Source of the DNA: Tieghemiomyces parasiticus
Taxonomy: Eukaryota > Kickxellomycota > Dimargaritomycetes > Dimargaritales > Dimargaritaceae
Length of the DNA stretch: 64,000 bases
Assembly: GCA_027575765.1 (NCBI GenBank)
Contig: JANBPT010000058.1
Span: 1 to 64,000, forward strand
Direction of reading: 5' to 3'
The position numbers and the translations under genes were made by a program. The notes beneath the pieces were generated by a model that was not told the DNA's origin, did no database searches, and worked only from the letters and a program-made list of their open reading frames with translations. Each line of letters opens with the position of its first letter. The first letter of the stretch is position 1. Of this stretch, positions 10,765 to 23,814 are shown piece by piece.

Positions 10765-12183
10765 TGGTACAGGTCGGGGGAGGGTGTCAATCGTACCTGA
10801 GTGCCTGACGTCCTCCTCTTACCCACCCACCCACCCCCCTCCGGATAATAAATATCCTGAAGTGTCTTCCGAGTAACTAATCCAACCTTTAAGAAAAATG
10901 TGAGATTGTGGTGACGCTCTGCGCACGGGCTGGTTCGATATATGAACTCTAGGGCCAACGAGACGATCGAAAAAGAAAATGAAACAGGGAGACCATTTGG
11001 TGCGTTGTACCTTCCAAATTTAGCTGCGATCTTCTCTGGCCCCTGAGGTGTGAATAATCACCTCTTTTCCTGCCTAACATAAAACCGTCAACGTCCGCTT
11101 AGCTGACGTATCCTTATTATTGATTGTCTTCTTTACCCTATTTGAATTCTATCCTAGTTCATTTCGAACGTCGCCCGGGTGGTGACTGTATCCCTTATCC
11201 TGGTTGCCAATAGATAAAGCCAATTCAGGCTGCGTAGCCGGAGAGACAGTCCCAACTGGTGTCCCATTATGATGGATATAGGCAGGAGGAGGGGTGGGGA
11301 ATGAGGAGCGAGTCCGTTAGCAGCAAATGGTTAAACCTATAACGGTGCTGCTCCTGGCGTGCATTTGGCTGTCGTAATGAAGGTATGGAACCGAAGGGTG
11401 CTCAAGTCGTTGAAAACTAAATTGATACAACGTTGTGTACAGTAGGTCTCACTTGTGAGATTTACAAATCTTATTCACTATTGCCCCTAGCGCCCTTTAT
11501 CTGCCTCTATATAGGCAAAGAAAGTAGTTAAATCCATAGGCTTGTCACGAGGACCCCATATCATGTTAGTAGGTGACGCCTTGGTGGGGAGATGGGCGTG
11601 GATCGTATATATAACCGTTAATGGACTGGAATGTAATGATAGAACGGTTGAAATCCCTTTGTAAATATTTTATTAATTATGCAAACAAAAGTAGGCAGGA
11701 GAGCAGGACCGGCCGAGTAAAAGTTTCGAATAAACAATTGCGAAGAAAACAATAGTTTTGACAAGGGAATAATGATATTGTTCCTAGGAACCGGCTAAGC
11801 ATGGATATTGTTACTTGGGTGATCGAAGGGGCAATAGTTAACAAAAAGGGCGGGTGGCAATTGGCCTAGAAAACGCAGGACCTAAAGTGATGAAAATAAT
11901 TCATGAAAAAGAGGTGATAAAAATCAGCTCCAACAAGGGGGATGAGCAGAGGGTGGCCCCATAGTAAGCCAGCTAAACCGAATGACGACCATACATCAGG
12001 CGATGGTACCTGCGCGTGCCGTTAGGAGAGCCAGCTAGGGATTGCAAGGCACCCTCTCGTAAAAAATAAAAATATGATTCAGCCTCCCCTATGACAAGAC
12101 CATAGCTAAAGGGCGATGAGGATCCTATTGGATACGAATCTGGAATTCTGTACTTTGGTGGAGGTTCTTAATCCTCGGAACCC
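10765..12183. other. AT-rich intergenic region without recognisable gene
   Basis: About 1.4 kb with no frame worth reporting. A run of CCCA repeats lies at 10820-10840. The remainder is AT-rich, with many short A and T runs near 11640-11780. It contains presumed 3' flank of the Myb-like gene. Confidence 0.45.
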
Positions 12184-12665
12184 CTACTGCTGTCCTAACC
12201 TATAAAATTTACTTGGGCACGAGACGGCTAGGGAAGGCCGACTGCTGTGATGATCATGGTCGAATGTGACGTAACTTTCGGGGGAGGGAAGCTGGTTCAT
12301 GTCGTTGAAATAGGCGGGCTTGCTGGTCGTTGGTACGACCCTAACCTCGGTAAGAGCACAGACGGCCGTCTTTAAGTAGGAATCATAAGCATGCTCCTGA
12401 CCTTGAAAAATGGAACCACTACCGTAGAACACCGTCGTCACGACGACTAGCTTTCTAAGGACTTGTAGTACACGCCGGTAGACGACCTTGTCATGAATTT
12501 CCCTAAGGATTTCATACGCTAAGTATTTGGACACTGCCGCCTTGTGTAACTTCCCCTTTAATGCTTCCGTGAAAGTAAGCTTATGACCAAGTAAGTAGAT
12601 GATAGCGTAGGTAGCCTTTGAATCGGTCATGATCATATGGTATAGCGAATGGTTGCCTTTCACGA
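12184..12665 (-). pseudogene. Possible terminal exon or relic of an unrecognised gene
   Basis: A minus-strand frame of about 160 codons that reads like protein (balanced composition, Leu, Lys and Val in helical spacing, for example YAIIYLLGHKLTFTEALKGK). It is preceded by a good acceptor: a pyrimidine-rich tract ending in GGCAG next to 12665. I found no matching donor upstream, and a neighbouring minus-strand frame at 12758-13057 is interrupted relative to it. It may be the last exon of a fast-evolving gene or a decayed copy. No family recognised. Confidence 0.25.
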
Positions 12666-13555
12666 CTGCCGGGGGTAGTAGGTAGACGTTGAATGGGTGC
12701 CCATCACCTCCCCAGCCATTGGGTTATAAGTATACTCTGATCATGAATATCCTCCTTCTATATAAATCCACTTTTCATACAGCGACTTGAGTTGGCTATA
12801 ACCTCATCAACAGTCTGGTTAGAAAATAGGGCAGCCCTGCGCTTGGGCCAAGCTGAAGATACCATTCTATACAATTTTTCCGGACTGTGACAAGTGGATA
12901 ACGGGTGTAGATCCTTGACACCACCGAGAAGAAAGACTGGTTGCCAACCCCCTTTGTTGGCCAACAGTAGTAACTTATTACAGTCGTCAAAGAAGACAGC
13001 ACGAAAGAGGCCAAGGTGGTAGAGCTTCAACTTGGTAATGGTAATGGTAATGGCCAATTAGAGACCACAGACCATACCATGCTAATTCAATGGTGCAGTA
13101 ATATGTCCGAGCTATCCCTTTCCGCCAAGGATATCGCAGTGAGTTGTCTAACTGGGCCTCTTTTGATACAACGCGCCGTGGGCCGATGCAGGCCAGGTTT
13201 ATTGTGCAGATTAACAGCGCAGAGACAAGGAGAAGTTGTGGGAATGGCGGCCTCGGCGGGAATCCAAAAATGGTAGTGATCCTATCCTAGCCGGTAGGAT
13301 CATAGACTGATCGATTTAGTCACTAATGCTAAGGAGAGAGGTGGGCGCAGTCTCACTTCCCCTGCAAGCTGAAGCGACCACTGGATGGGCTGGGTTGAAG
13401 CAAACTGAGGTCAGCTCACTACCGCCAAGGAACCACGGGACTGACAACCAGGGGGAGCGGGAGATGATAATTAAAAAAAAAACCTAAAATAAAAAGGTAG
13501 GCGCACTGCAGAACGACTTAAAGCTTAGGTCCGCCCTGCGCCGGTGGGCGGGCTT
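12666..13555. other. Intergenic region downstream of malate dehydrogenase gene
   Basis: Contains a short minus-strand frame (12758-13057) of uncertain status, a hexamer-like (GGTAAT) triplicate at about 13028-13050, and an imperfect inverted repeat at 13278-13301 (arms GATCCTA/TAGGATC, 10-base loop). The malate dehydrogenase 3' untranslated region is expected at its right end. Confidence 0.4.
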
Positions 13556-14551
13556 CTAGTTTTTTGTCGCGACAAAGTCGACGCCCTTCTGGATGCTACC
13601 AGCGAGCTCCTTGACGGCGGTGGCCAACAGTTTCTTTTCGTATTCGCTGACGGACCCAATGGGATGGATACGGTGGACACCCTCCTTGCCCAGCTCGACG
13701 GGGAAGGCGAAGTGATCGAGGCCCGAGACCTCGGCGCGCAGGGCCTCGGCGTGGGCTGGGTCAGCGGCAGCAAGGGCCACGTAGGTGGGTTCAACGATGC
13801 CTGTCTCGCCGCGCACGACGGCGCGGATGATAGCCGTGGCGAACCGGGCGCCGGCATGGGCCATGCTCAGAGTGGCCGACCCGGCTCCGTCCTTGGCCTG
13901 GACCACTTCGTCACCGCCATACTGGATACGCTGGGTCAGAGCCTCAATCTCGGCCTGGGTGAAATCCTGGGTAGGCTGGATCTGTGAGAGCAGCGGGACA
14001 ATGGTGGGGCCACTGTGGCCGCCCACAATGGGTACGCGCACGGCGACAGGGTCGACCCATCCCTTGATATCGGTGACGAACCGCGAGGCCCGCACTACGT
14101 CCAGGGTGGTGACACCAAAGATACGCTTGGGGTTGTACACGCCCTGGGCCTTGAACACCTCGGCAACGATGGGCACCGTGGAGTTAACAGGGTTGGAAAT
14201 GATCAGCATGAAGGCGTTGGGGCAGTGCTTGGCGGCACCCAGGGCCAGGTCGCGGATGATGCCGGCGTTGATGCGGAAGAGGTCGTCACGGGTCATCCCG
14301 GGCTTACGCGGGATGCCGGCGGGGATAATGACTAGCTGCGCGTCCTGGAGGGCGGCGCCCATGGTTTCGGCGCCCTTGTGGCTGGTGACCACGGCAGGGG
14401 TGTTGATGTGGCCCAGGTCCGCGGCCACTCCGGGGACGTTGACGATATCGTAGAGGGCAAGGTGGGTGATGTCGGTGTTCAGCTTGAGTAGAAGCGACAG
14501 GGGCTGGCCGATACCTCCAGCGGCACCACAGACGGCGACCTTGAACACCAT
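13556..14551 (-). CDS. MDH: NAD-dependent malate dehydrogenase
   Basis: Single exon, 331 residues from the ATG at 14551. It catalyses the interconversion of malate and oxaloacetate with NAD. The N-terminus gives the dinucleotide-binding loop [15 protein letters not shown] at residues 8-22; [19 protein letters not shown] carries the mobile-loop arginines and the Asp/Asn of the mitochondrial-type family; VPIVGGHSG carries the catalytic histidine. The sequence is of the mitochondrial/bacterial lineage of the family. From this ATG there is almost no presequence and no C-terminal SKL. The frame stays open for 27 more codons, to 14632, with a His/Pro-rich stretch. So targeting is unclear: it could be a cytosolic isoform of the mitochondrial type, or a short upstream targeting exon may have been missed. 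Confidence 0.95.
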   Translation of the reverse strand: MVFKVAVCGAAGGIGQPLSLLLKLNTDITHLALYDIVNVPGVAADLGHINTPAVVTSHKGAETMGAALQDAQLVIIPAGIPRKPGMTRDDLFRINAGIIRDLALGAAKHCPNAFMLIISNPVNSTVPIVAEVFKAQGVYNPKRIFGVTTLDVVRASRFVTDIKGWVDPVAVRVPIVGGHSGPTIVPLLSQIQPTQDFTQAEIEALTQRIQYGGDEVVQAKDGAGSATLSMAHAGARFATAIIRAVVRGETGIVEPTYVALAAADPAHAEALRAEVSGLDHFAFPVELGKEGVHRIHPIGSVSEYEKKLLATAVKELAGSIQKGVDFVATKN

Positions 14552-15845
14552 GGCAGAGATGGGGGGTGGGGGGGAGCGGTGGTGGTGGTGTGGACTAAAA
14601 CTGACAAAGGGTGAACCAGGATGGGCAAGCACGAGCGTAAGAGAGGGATAGACAGGCGGGATAGGCCACAGGGTGAAGGGTCGAAGCGGAGGCAGGTGAG
14701 GAGGGCGGGGGAGGCAGCAGCCGGGGGCCGTACGAGAAATAGAGCACGCAGTGGGATCAAGATAGCGGACAATCAGCGAGTAGTGAAAGCGGAACGAGAA
14801 GAATTTTAGGGAGCGTTATCGGTCCAGGGAGAGGAGTGTGTGTGTAGCGGCTGCATTCAGGGGGGAGCGGTACGCAAGCACGTCTGCCTTCCGCTTATAT
14901 GCTCTCGTCGACATTATCGCCAGCTGGCAGATTAAGCAGTACCGAACGGATCCATTGAGACACACGCCATCCGAACGATTGGCTGGCAGGCCATAGAGAG
15001 CAGTGGGAGAGGGGGTTACAGGGAGCCTTGCCGCGATGGTGGAGTGTGAAAATGGGCGAGGGCCCCAAAAATACGATCCACCGAATGGGCGTGTGAGGAA
15101 CTTCGATCCCGCTGGAGACCGCGGGGAGGCACATGAAAGCGGGGGAAGTGTATGCCCCGTCTCCCTGCCACGTCCCCAGGCCTCTGCATACCTCCAAGCT
15201 ACCCCGTACCACAGGCTTTGTACAGTTACAGGGTTGCCGAGTCGAGCCGGGCCACCCATCGTACTTGTATCCGCTCTCGGTTGAAATCACTCGGAAGCAG
15301 TACCAAACAATGGTAATGAAGATTGGTATAACGGCCCAAGGCCAAGGCTGGTCTGTAGCTCCCCCTCCCACTAGCAGCCCAGTGCGAAGCCACCTGCTGG
15401 GGCCAACCGACTCCTCTTGCACCCTGGTGGCGTCGGCTTGTGAAACGAGCAGTCACCCTCTTAACGCCCTTCGCCCTACCTCGCCCAATCACCAGCCCAG
15501 GCCCAAACATTATCACATTCACGCCGTAGCAGTCGGAAGGGACACTGGTCCGAAGGCCTGTTTGATTACGGCGACCGCAGTTTCGGAAGGCACCGCCCCG
15601 GTCCGCCCCGTCCCGGACACCCTCGTGCTTTCCGCAGAAGTATACTGACATCGTTTCCTAACACGAGCTACGGCCCCGGGCCGCTCTAGTCATCAGTGCT
15701 CGAGGTCAAGCCCTCCACAAGAATACATTTATTGAGCTAGCGTTGGGGCGCTTCCCCTCCCCCGCCGCCGCATATCTAATGCTACCCACATGTGCAGAGG
15801 CGAGGTGGCGGCCCACCCCGCCTACGCTGGCTCCCTGTACGCCCC
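14552..15845. other. Intergenic region, MDH promoter and PET127 3' flank
   Basis: About 1.3 kb. Overlapping frames of 90-175 codons on both strands (15003-15651) reflect GC-rich composition and show no family features. The MDH promoter is expected near 14560-14900; no clear TATA box lies at the usual distance. Confidence 0.45.
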
Positions 15846-18168
15846 TCACTTGGACTTGGGCCGCCAGATGCTGGTCTTGGCAGGGTGTTGGGCGAGCCAG
15901 TCGTTCTCCCGCTTATGGTTCTCGCACGTCCGCCTCAGGTGTTCCATGAATAAGTCGTTGGCCTTCACGGGCTTTACACCGTCCGTCTCGGCCAGGAGCT
16001 CCTCCTCGAAATACAAGAGCTGGTTCTGCCGGAACACGGTATACTTCTCCAGGACCTCCGCAGGCGAGCCCTGGTCCTCCGTCATCCGGAACCGCTTGGG
16101 GGCAGGAGCGTCGTGTTTGGTTGCGTGCCTACCTCCGGTCTCCACGATATCTTCTCCCATATCGTCAATATCGTCGCCGTCCTCGTCCTCGCTCATTCTA
16201 AGGCTGTCGTCATCGCTGTCGCCATCGAATGCAGAGGGCGGACCGAAGCTCACGGCGGACGTCGGTAGGATCCCTTCGACCATGAACCGACTGACGACCG
16301 TGTCGGCCGGGTATGAAATCTTCTTCTCGGCGTTCAGTGTCATGGCCGAGTCCTTCTGGCCCTCGGGGACCACCTCGGTATAGACCACCAGCCTGTTTTT
16401 GTTGCGGATAGCCTCAAAGGACATAAGGAGGTGGCGGCGCGGGTACCGCGCCGTCACGGTGTCGAGGATCTGTTCCAGTAGCTGGAGAGTGCTCCTAAAG
16501 TACCGATCGCCATTCCGGGGCGATCCGAACAGGTGCCAGTCCATCTCCTCACGCGGAATGTATTGGAACCCAAAGACCGACTTGGTGTTGTGGTAGGCCA
16601 CGAAGATACCATCCATGTCACCGATGCGAGCCTGGAAGTTGTACTTGAGGAAGGCCGACCGGATCATATCGAAGTACTCGCGCTCGAAGGACTCGAGGGT
16701 GCCGGAATTGTACTTGATGCGGTACTCCGTGGCGGACTATGATGAGGCGGGGTCGGTGTGGAACGAAAGGGGGGGTGAAAGGTAAGGTGTAGAGCAGGTG
16801 TGTCGGGTGTTAATGTAACCGAGGCCCGCCGACGACTTGGCACTTGTCCGAATGGCCAAGGAACAAAGCGGAAAGGGAGGGGGAGGCCGTCCGCCCGCGT
16901 TTCAACTCGCCCATAACTTACATCGAAATCATCCTTCATCAGGCGCACAGCCACCGTGGCCCGTGACTTGAGGTCGAAGGTCTTCTTAGGTAGGCGCGCG
17001 TCATAGCAGTCAAGCTGGGATCGGATCAAGAACTTGCCAAAGTCGGCGTAGTTGTACATGTCGGCGTCAAGATCGAATTTGCCCTTCCTGGCCTTGAGCA
17101 GTTTACGGAACTCGCTCCGCGGAAGGGTGAGGAACCGCTCCATGGACTTGCCGAGGAGCTGCAGAATGGTGTCCTCTACGTCCAAGGTCTTCTCGGCGTC
17201 CACAGCGTAACTATCCTCAGATCCCTTACGGTAACGGAGGTAGACGGAGGCTGGGACGCGCATGCCACGGGTGTAGGTGTCGGGCTTGGTGGCGTACCGA
17301 CTCGACAGCGTTGCAAGGTTGAGACGGCGCCACTGAGACACGAGGAAGTAGACGTGCGACATGACGGAGGTCATGGACGAGGTCGAGCCGACATAGCGGG
17401 CCGCGCGTCGTTTGGCTAATCGCGCGAGCCGCTGGTCCTGAGATGGCGTAATGAACGGGGCCAGCTTGTCAAAGTCGAACTGGTTGGGCGGTGGGACGTC
17501 GCGAAGCCACGGGTCGTAGTTAAAAACCTGGGTGCGCGGGTCCAGCAGGACGTGGACCCCCGGATTGAAGAGGACCCGATCTAGGTTGTGGTCCAGCCGT
17601 GGGAGGGTCCGGTATGGTGGCGGGGTGTGCGTGAGCTCGGCAGGGCGGTGCGCACCAATTTCGAGGATACGCTGCCGGGCCTTACCAGCGGATGAGCCGA
17701 GGACCTCGCTGTCATCGGGCGCTTTGTAGGCTGCTGGCAGTGGCGGTACAAAGGTCGTTCAGGTGAGAGGTTGTGCATTAAAGTTACTAAGTTGGTGGGA
17801 CACGGACGGCGGCAGCCGGGCGGAACGGAACGGAGGTGTACTTATATCCGCCCATCCACACAGAGGGTCCACCTACCTGGCTGCTCGTTAGTCAATTTGA
17901 AGGTCGGTTGTTCGGGGCTGTCCGCTACCGGGTTGAGGGGTGGGGCTGACTCCTCGGTGGCTGTAGATTTTTTTGCCGTCTGCCTGTTCCTCTTTCGGTT
18001 TTTTCTACTGGGTTTGGTAGCCGCTGGAGTGCTGTATAGGCGATCAGCAGCGGGTAATGGAGAAAATGGACGGAATTCACAGAGCGTGGTCGTCCAAGGT
18101 CGCCCCCGACCGGGACGCAATAGTGCCCATGGCGCGTTGACAGGCTGGAAAGCGCGGAAAAGGTACAT
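15846..18168 (-). CDS. PET127: Mitochondrial RNA-processing protein Pet127
   Basis: Three exons read right to left: 17877-18168, 16922-17733 and 15846-16736 (introns of 143 and 185 bases; the phases close), giving about 664 residues. The N-terminus (MYLFRAF followed by Arg-rich sequence to DRLYST) looks like a mitochondrial presequence and is followed by a Lys/Arg-rich linker. The conserved Pet127 core starts in exon 2 (PYRTLPRLDHNLDRVLFNPG; MTSVMSHVYFLVSQWR) and runs into exon 3 (ATEYRIKYNSGTLESFEREY; ARIGDMDGIFVAYHNTKS; FGFQYIPREEMDWHLFG). An acidic Asp/Ser-rich insert lies in exon 3 near 16140-16240. Family knowledge: yeast Pet127 is a membrane-associated mitochondrial protein needed for 5' processing and turnover of mitochondrial RNAs. 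Divergently paired with symplekin. Confidence 0.93.
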
Positions 18169-18974
18169 GGCCTTGGCGTGGTCTAAGACGCGTAACGGGG
18201 CGGAGGGTGGACCGGTGATCGTCTGTACTTCAAACGGACAAGTAGGAGGGCGGACCAAATAATACCGCAAGTGAAGGTTTTCGTGGCCCAATGTGGATGC
18301 CGCATTGCGGCAGTCGATCCGGCCGGCGATTTCTCGGATATCATCTCCCGTGGTCGTGGGCTGCTGACTATTTTTTTTACTATGGCTATCTGTCGCCACA
18401 TTAGGCTACGGGCTAGTACGGTACCGCTGCCACCACGTTGTTTGATCGAAACATGGGCCACCCCCAATGGACGAACTAGTCATATATAACTACTACGCGG
18501 CAGTGGTGCATTGAAGCGTATCAACGGACCATCGGCACTATTCGCACTGGTAGGCCGTTTTTTCCTAGTCATTCGAATTTCCCACCATGGTCCTTGAGCT
18601 CCTCTATCAATAACTACGCCTGCCACAGGCTATTACAACGTGTCTACAACGGGGGGGGGGGAGTGGCTGGTGACGGGCGTGGTGAGCCCACACAATCCGA
18701 CTTCCTTGCTGGATAACGCGCCCTGAGGCTACCAAGTGCTCGTGAGGTTAAGTGCACTGCTCGCAATCGGCCTCCCCAGAGCTATGACGCCGTGATCACT
18801 GGCGAATTGACTCCGACTACCCCGCTCTACTCTCATGCCTACTTACTAACGAATTCCATCAACCGCCTACCGTTTTCCATCGCGGTTTTTGCTCCCATAT
18901 TTCTTTCGCTTCTTCGATTTTCAATTCGCCAGTGCTCATTACCTTACCCCCTCATCCCACCCTACCGCTTGGCC
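18169..18974. promoter_or_regulatory. Divergent intergenic region, PET127 and symplekin
   Basis: About 800 bases between the two start codons, holding both promoters. The frames that read into it from exon 1 of PET127 are only upstream extensions. It contains a poly-G run of about 11 bases near 18651-18661. No TATA-like box at the typical distance from either start. Confidence 0.45.
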
Positions 18975-21900
18975 ATGGCCGCTCCAACCGGTCCCCTCGG
19001 CGACCAACTATGCGAGGCCCTTCATCAACTGGATGGGTCGGCATCCCCGTCCGATGACGCCCATTCTCCGCTCCCGGCTGATCTGGCCACGCAGCCCCCG
19101 GAGGCCGTTGCCCGGTTGCTCCTGGAGCGACTCACCCGACGCGCGCCTGCCGATACTCGCGATTACTTCGACCTCCTACTGACCGTTTGCCGCGAGATTA
19201 GCGACCCGACCGTCCAAGTGGCAAGCCTGCGGATTTTGGAACGCTGTCTGCTGGTTAGCCTGGGCGATACACGCCACGACGCCGACCATAACCTGCGCGC
19301 CATGGGCAAGGCGCTGGCCCTCCTTAAAGTCAGCCAGGTCCTGCTCAACGGAGACCGCGCGGCCATGGTCCAGGTGCTCCAGCTACTGGCCATCCTGTAC
19401 CCGCACGTCTTCCGCGCTGCGCTGACCTTCCCGACCGACCGCCAGGCCGAGGTATGGAACCTACTGCAGACTATGGCTCGCGAGAACACCTACCTGCTGG
19501 AGATCCCCGACAATGCTCTGTTCTTGGGGGCCCTGCGGTTCTACTACGTGATTATTGATACCTTGTCGACCCCGGACTCACGCATTCCTGAGACGGTTAA
19601 TTTAACGGGGTCAGCTTCCGCGTCCGTCACGCACGTCCGTCCGGTGTGCCAAACCCTCCACGCCTTCCCTCACTTGGATCAGTGCCCGGCCGACCACCCG
19701 TTCCTCCACCGCCAGGCCTTGGCCCGGGACGCCCGCCATTACTATGACCAGACGCTTCTGATCCTCCAACAACCCCACGCCTCGTGCGCCGCTCTCCTAG
19801 CCCTCATCACTCTTTGCAGCGGCCACATGCGCACCCGGCCCGAGGTTGTGGCATTCACAGTGCCCCAGTTCGTCGCCTGGCGTAAGGAATCGGCCCAGAA
19901 ATTCACCGTGTTCCAGTGGAAATGTCTCGATAAAGCGGTACGCGCCCATTGGTTCAATGTGTACAAGGTCCTCCATCAGGCCACCGCCAAGGTCCTCAAC
20001 GCTCAACGACCCATCCCGGACAAAAAATCACCGTTCCCCCTGTTTATGCTGGCTAAGCAGGTACTAGACCGCGGGGGCCGGCAAGATTTCGAAGCGTACC
20101 TCGCCCGGTTTGCCCGGTTCCTCCAGCAGCAGCGTCACACCCAGGAGCTGACCCGTGGGAGCCGGTCAGAGGCCGCTCGGACTGCCAAGGAAGCCGGGTC
20201 CCAGCCGGCCGCTTCCGAGCGCAAACCGTCGCGCTGGACAGATGCCATCCCCCCGCCGCCTGCGTCGGGTACCCAGACCGACATTACCCAGCTCCCCGTC
20301 GCAGCCATCATCCCGTCGCTGCTGAAGACTCTACGCGATATTCCAGAGGATATTCTGCGACGCCAGGTGCAGAAGCTACCCACGGTACCCGGTACGGGCC
20401 GAATCCTCGTACCACCGGCCCCTTTCCTCTTGCCAACGCTTCCGCCCACTGAAAACCCCCCGAGCCCCGCCGGGTCACTGAAACGTCCGCGGAGTAGTGG
20501 TGGCCCGGATAGGGAAGACAACATGTCGGCCCCGGAGGGATCTCACAATCCCTCGGCTGACGGCAAACGCGCTCGCCTAGCCGATACCATCCAACCCGTG
20601 ACGGTCACAGCCCCCGAAGAAGAGGAGGCCCCACCGGTCGATCCCGAAGCCGAAGATGAGGAACGGGCCAGTTTTCTGCCGGCAGCCGATCCGAGCGAAT
20701 TAGCGGCGGATGATAACGAAAGCATGCTCCGGGCCTCGTTGGCACGCCTTCTGGCCGCCAGTTCCGAGATCCTTGCCCCGGCTAACCTCATCACGTACCC
20801 TGGACCCCGGCAGGCCACGGCACCGGCCCGGCTCCTACCGCCAGCATCGGTACTACAGCTCGGCGGCGAGGAAATGGAGCTAGACATACGTTCGCCGCCT
20901 ACCGTCGAGCAAATCATGACCGATTGGATGGTCATTGTCGCCCGTCTTACCGCCTGGGTGACCCAGTCCCGGGCAGCATCGCTAGAGCAGGATGAGGTTA
21001 GAGTTAAAGAGGACGACGATGGTATCGATCAGCAAGTCCCCCCAGGTAAGATATATGGACGGAATGTGGAGGGCACCGGCTGAGAAGAGGGAGGGGGTTG
21101 CCCTCATGGCCGAGGTTCCCCGCTTTGTAATATCATATTCAACGACGAGCGTCCACGTGCTAACTCGTCTGCAATCTCGAACTGCGATATGGTGCACCCC
21201 TTCTCACTCAGAAACGGAAGTCATCACGGCTGCCGCGACCGCCGTCGCCGAGCAGCTGGTCGACTTTGTTACGGCTGAGTTCCGGCCTAGGTACGAACTA
21301 GCTATTCTGTGGCTTCATGAGCTATGGTACCAAAACCAGACCGCGCCCCAGCCAGCCCGTTTACCAGAGGTAAGTAGATTTAGATTCCGTACTCGCTGCT
21401 TTGTATTCGATACTTCATTCTGTACTGTATTACCTGCACCTACCTAGTTCATAGGAAGTAAGCCTGCCTTGCTACGGTTCGTTGTGGTTAGTACGGGTTG
21501 AGAGAGGGAGGGGCGAGAGTGCTAGCTAGCGACAGGATATCCCTGATACTGCTTCTCCAGGTCAGAACGTATTTCCAGGGGTATCCTGTCGTACAGTTTC
21601 TGGTGGCCATCCCGTTAGGTACAACCTACCATGTAGGACTTGGGACAGGATGCACCCGGCCAGAGATTTCACCCTGGATTCTCAGGAAGATTCGGGACCC
21701 CTCTGTACCCGCGCCCCTCCCTCTCCTCCTCCTCCTCCTCCCTATCTGACTCTCCTGCCTACCCACATTTAAGCTTAAAGGTCAGTCAATAAACCCCACG
21801 TTAGCTATGTTTCCTCTCATCCCCACTGCTCTTCAATGAATAGGTGCTGCGTTACACGACATGGTTCCGGCGCCTACTAGACCGGGCCGTCGAAAAGGCC

Positions 21901-23814
21901 GACGTGCGCGATGTGGTCCTCGCCCGACTGGTCCTGGACGTGCCTGAGTTCCCCCTAGAGGCCTTACAGTTACTCCAAGAGCAGTACCGCAACCCCGCCA
22001 AGTAAGTGCCGGATACAGTCCGCAGCTGGTGGTGTTAGGTGGAGTGTCGCCACGCCTCCCTAACGGCAGATGATGCGAACGTAAACTCGCTAAATTAACG
22101 GTACGATAATGTCACGCTCTTTCCACCCGGTACGACCACGCCATACAACTAGGCAAAAGGCCTGCATCGGCGCGCTGAAAGAGCTGGTAGAGTTACGGCC
22201 TCCGACGCGCACCGAGGCCCTCCGCATCCTATTAGATTTCACGTCAGCCACTGGTAAGTGTCACTAATACACTGGAGTCTACAAGACCCGTCTTACGTAT
22301 CTCATTACTCGCCTACGGATCTTGGCAGCGCTTGGTTTAACCGTCATGTCTCGCGAATTCATCGGCCCTTTTAATTTTTATTATATTTTTCCACGGTCTA
22401 ACGAACAGAACGCCCGGCTCGACAGATGGCGATCAAGGTAGTGCGCGAATGGTACCCAGACCATACCAAGCTCAGCGCGCCCATCCTGGCCCACGCAGAG
22501 CAGGCCTTCCAGTCCCTGGCCCGTCTGCCGAAGCCCGAGGCGTTGGTCGACGATCCGCCCGCGGATGTGACCAAGCTGGTCGACCCCACCGCCGTTGCCG
22601 AGACCGATGGTGGCACCGATGGTACTGACCAAGGTGCTGCACCCGAAATCTCCGCAACGGAGATGGCAGTCGACTCGGGCGCGCCGGCCGACCAGGGCGG
22701 CGAGGGCACCCAGACGGAGGAAGTGGAGGCCAAGCCTGACCCGTTGACCATGGCTCAAAAGTACCTCGAGGTGCAGGTTGTCGAGCGATCCGAACTCTTT
22801 CTGGCGCTTTGCTCCAAGCACCCAGACCTGTTTTCCCAGGTTTTTGACGTGTATCCACAGTTGCAGGAGTTCACGCAGCAAGTGGTGCGCAGACACGTCA
22901 CGGAACTGGTCAAGGCCATCGGGCCGGAAGCCCCTGGCATGCACCGTGCCCTGCGTGCTTGTCCGGCCGCTGCCGAGGACCTGATGCTCAGTGTAGTGGG
23001 CACCCTGTCCAACACGGTGGCACCCGTTCCGGAACTGGCGGTGGTGATCCTGGACATCTGCACCGAGGGCCGGGACACCATCTCCCCGCGTTTGCTTGTC
23101 CCCGTGCTGCACGGTCTCAAGACCAAGGCGGAAGCCCTCCGTGCCCTGGCACTGGTTCTGGCGCAGCTGAATGACCCTGAACTGGACCGTGCGGCCCTCA
23201 AGGATGCCATTCGTAAGCTGGTGTCGCCCCGTCCCCTACCCGGTACTACAACGGCAACCACCGCCGGTGGTGGCTCGGGTGTCAAGGATACACCGAACCC
23301 GCCCAAGATGGGTCGCCCGCTCGTCTCCCCGACGGACGCTCTGGTGGCCATTCACAACATGGAAGAGGATATTGGGCTCAAAAGTACGGCTGAGGCGCTC
23401 CAACTCTGCCTGCCAATGGGCAGCGTGTTCACCTCGGAGCACGTGGCGGCCGCCCTTCAGCAGCTGGTCGAACAGCCGCGTTTGCCGGACCTCTTTATGC
23501 GCACAGTAATCCAAACGGCCGGCCTCCACAAAAACTTGACCAATTTTGTGACCATGATCCTCTCCCGCCTCGTGCGCCGTAAGGCCTGGACGATGCCACG
23601 AATCTGGGAAGGTTTCCTACGTTGCTGTAAACTGACCCAGCCCACTTCGCTCCCAGTGCTGCTCCAGCTGCCCAAGGAAGTCCTGGAGACCACGCTTAAA
23701 AAGCACACCGACCTCCGCCAGACCCTGCAGCAATATGTGAGCAGCCTCACCCACATCCACTTGTCCCGGATTCAACACTTGTTACCCGTCATCAATGACG
23801 AAGCGGCTGCCTGA
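18975..23814 (+). CDS. SYMPK: Symplekin/Pta1, scaffold of the mRNA 3'-end processing complex
   Basis: Five exons: 18975-21045, 21212-21369, 21844-22001, 22153-22253 and 22409-23814. All phases agree, giving about 1297 residues. The N-terminal HEAT-repeat domain lies in the first 400 residues. A Pro/Ser/Glu-rich acidic middle with a putative nuclear localisation patch (KRPRSSGG; DGKRARLAD) follows. The conserved symplekin C-terminal region begins in exon 2 (RYELAILWLHELWYQ) and continues through exons 3-5 (ALKELVELRPPTRTEALRIL; VKAIGPEAPGMHRALRACP; MGRPLVSPTDALVAIH). Family knowledge: symplekin/Pta1 scaffolds the cleavage and polyadenylation factor and links the nuclease and phosphatase modules. 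Intron 2 is unusually long for this gene (474 bases) and ends past a CTC-repeat tract. Exon 5 needs an acceptor at AACAG/AACGCC, upstream of the ATG at 22426. Confidence 0.93.

Noticed and set aside
13278..13301. Inverted repeat GATCCTA/TAGGATC as a terminator or attachment site
   Set aside because: Arms only 7 bases with a 10-base loop, in eukaryotic DNA; expected by chance in 64 kb.
15003..15651. Overlapping frames of 90-175 codons on both strands
   Set aside because: Open because of GC-rich composition; no domain or conservation signs.
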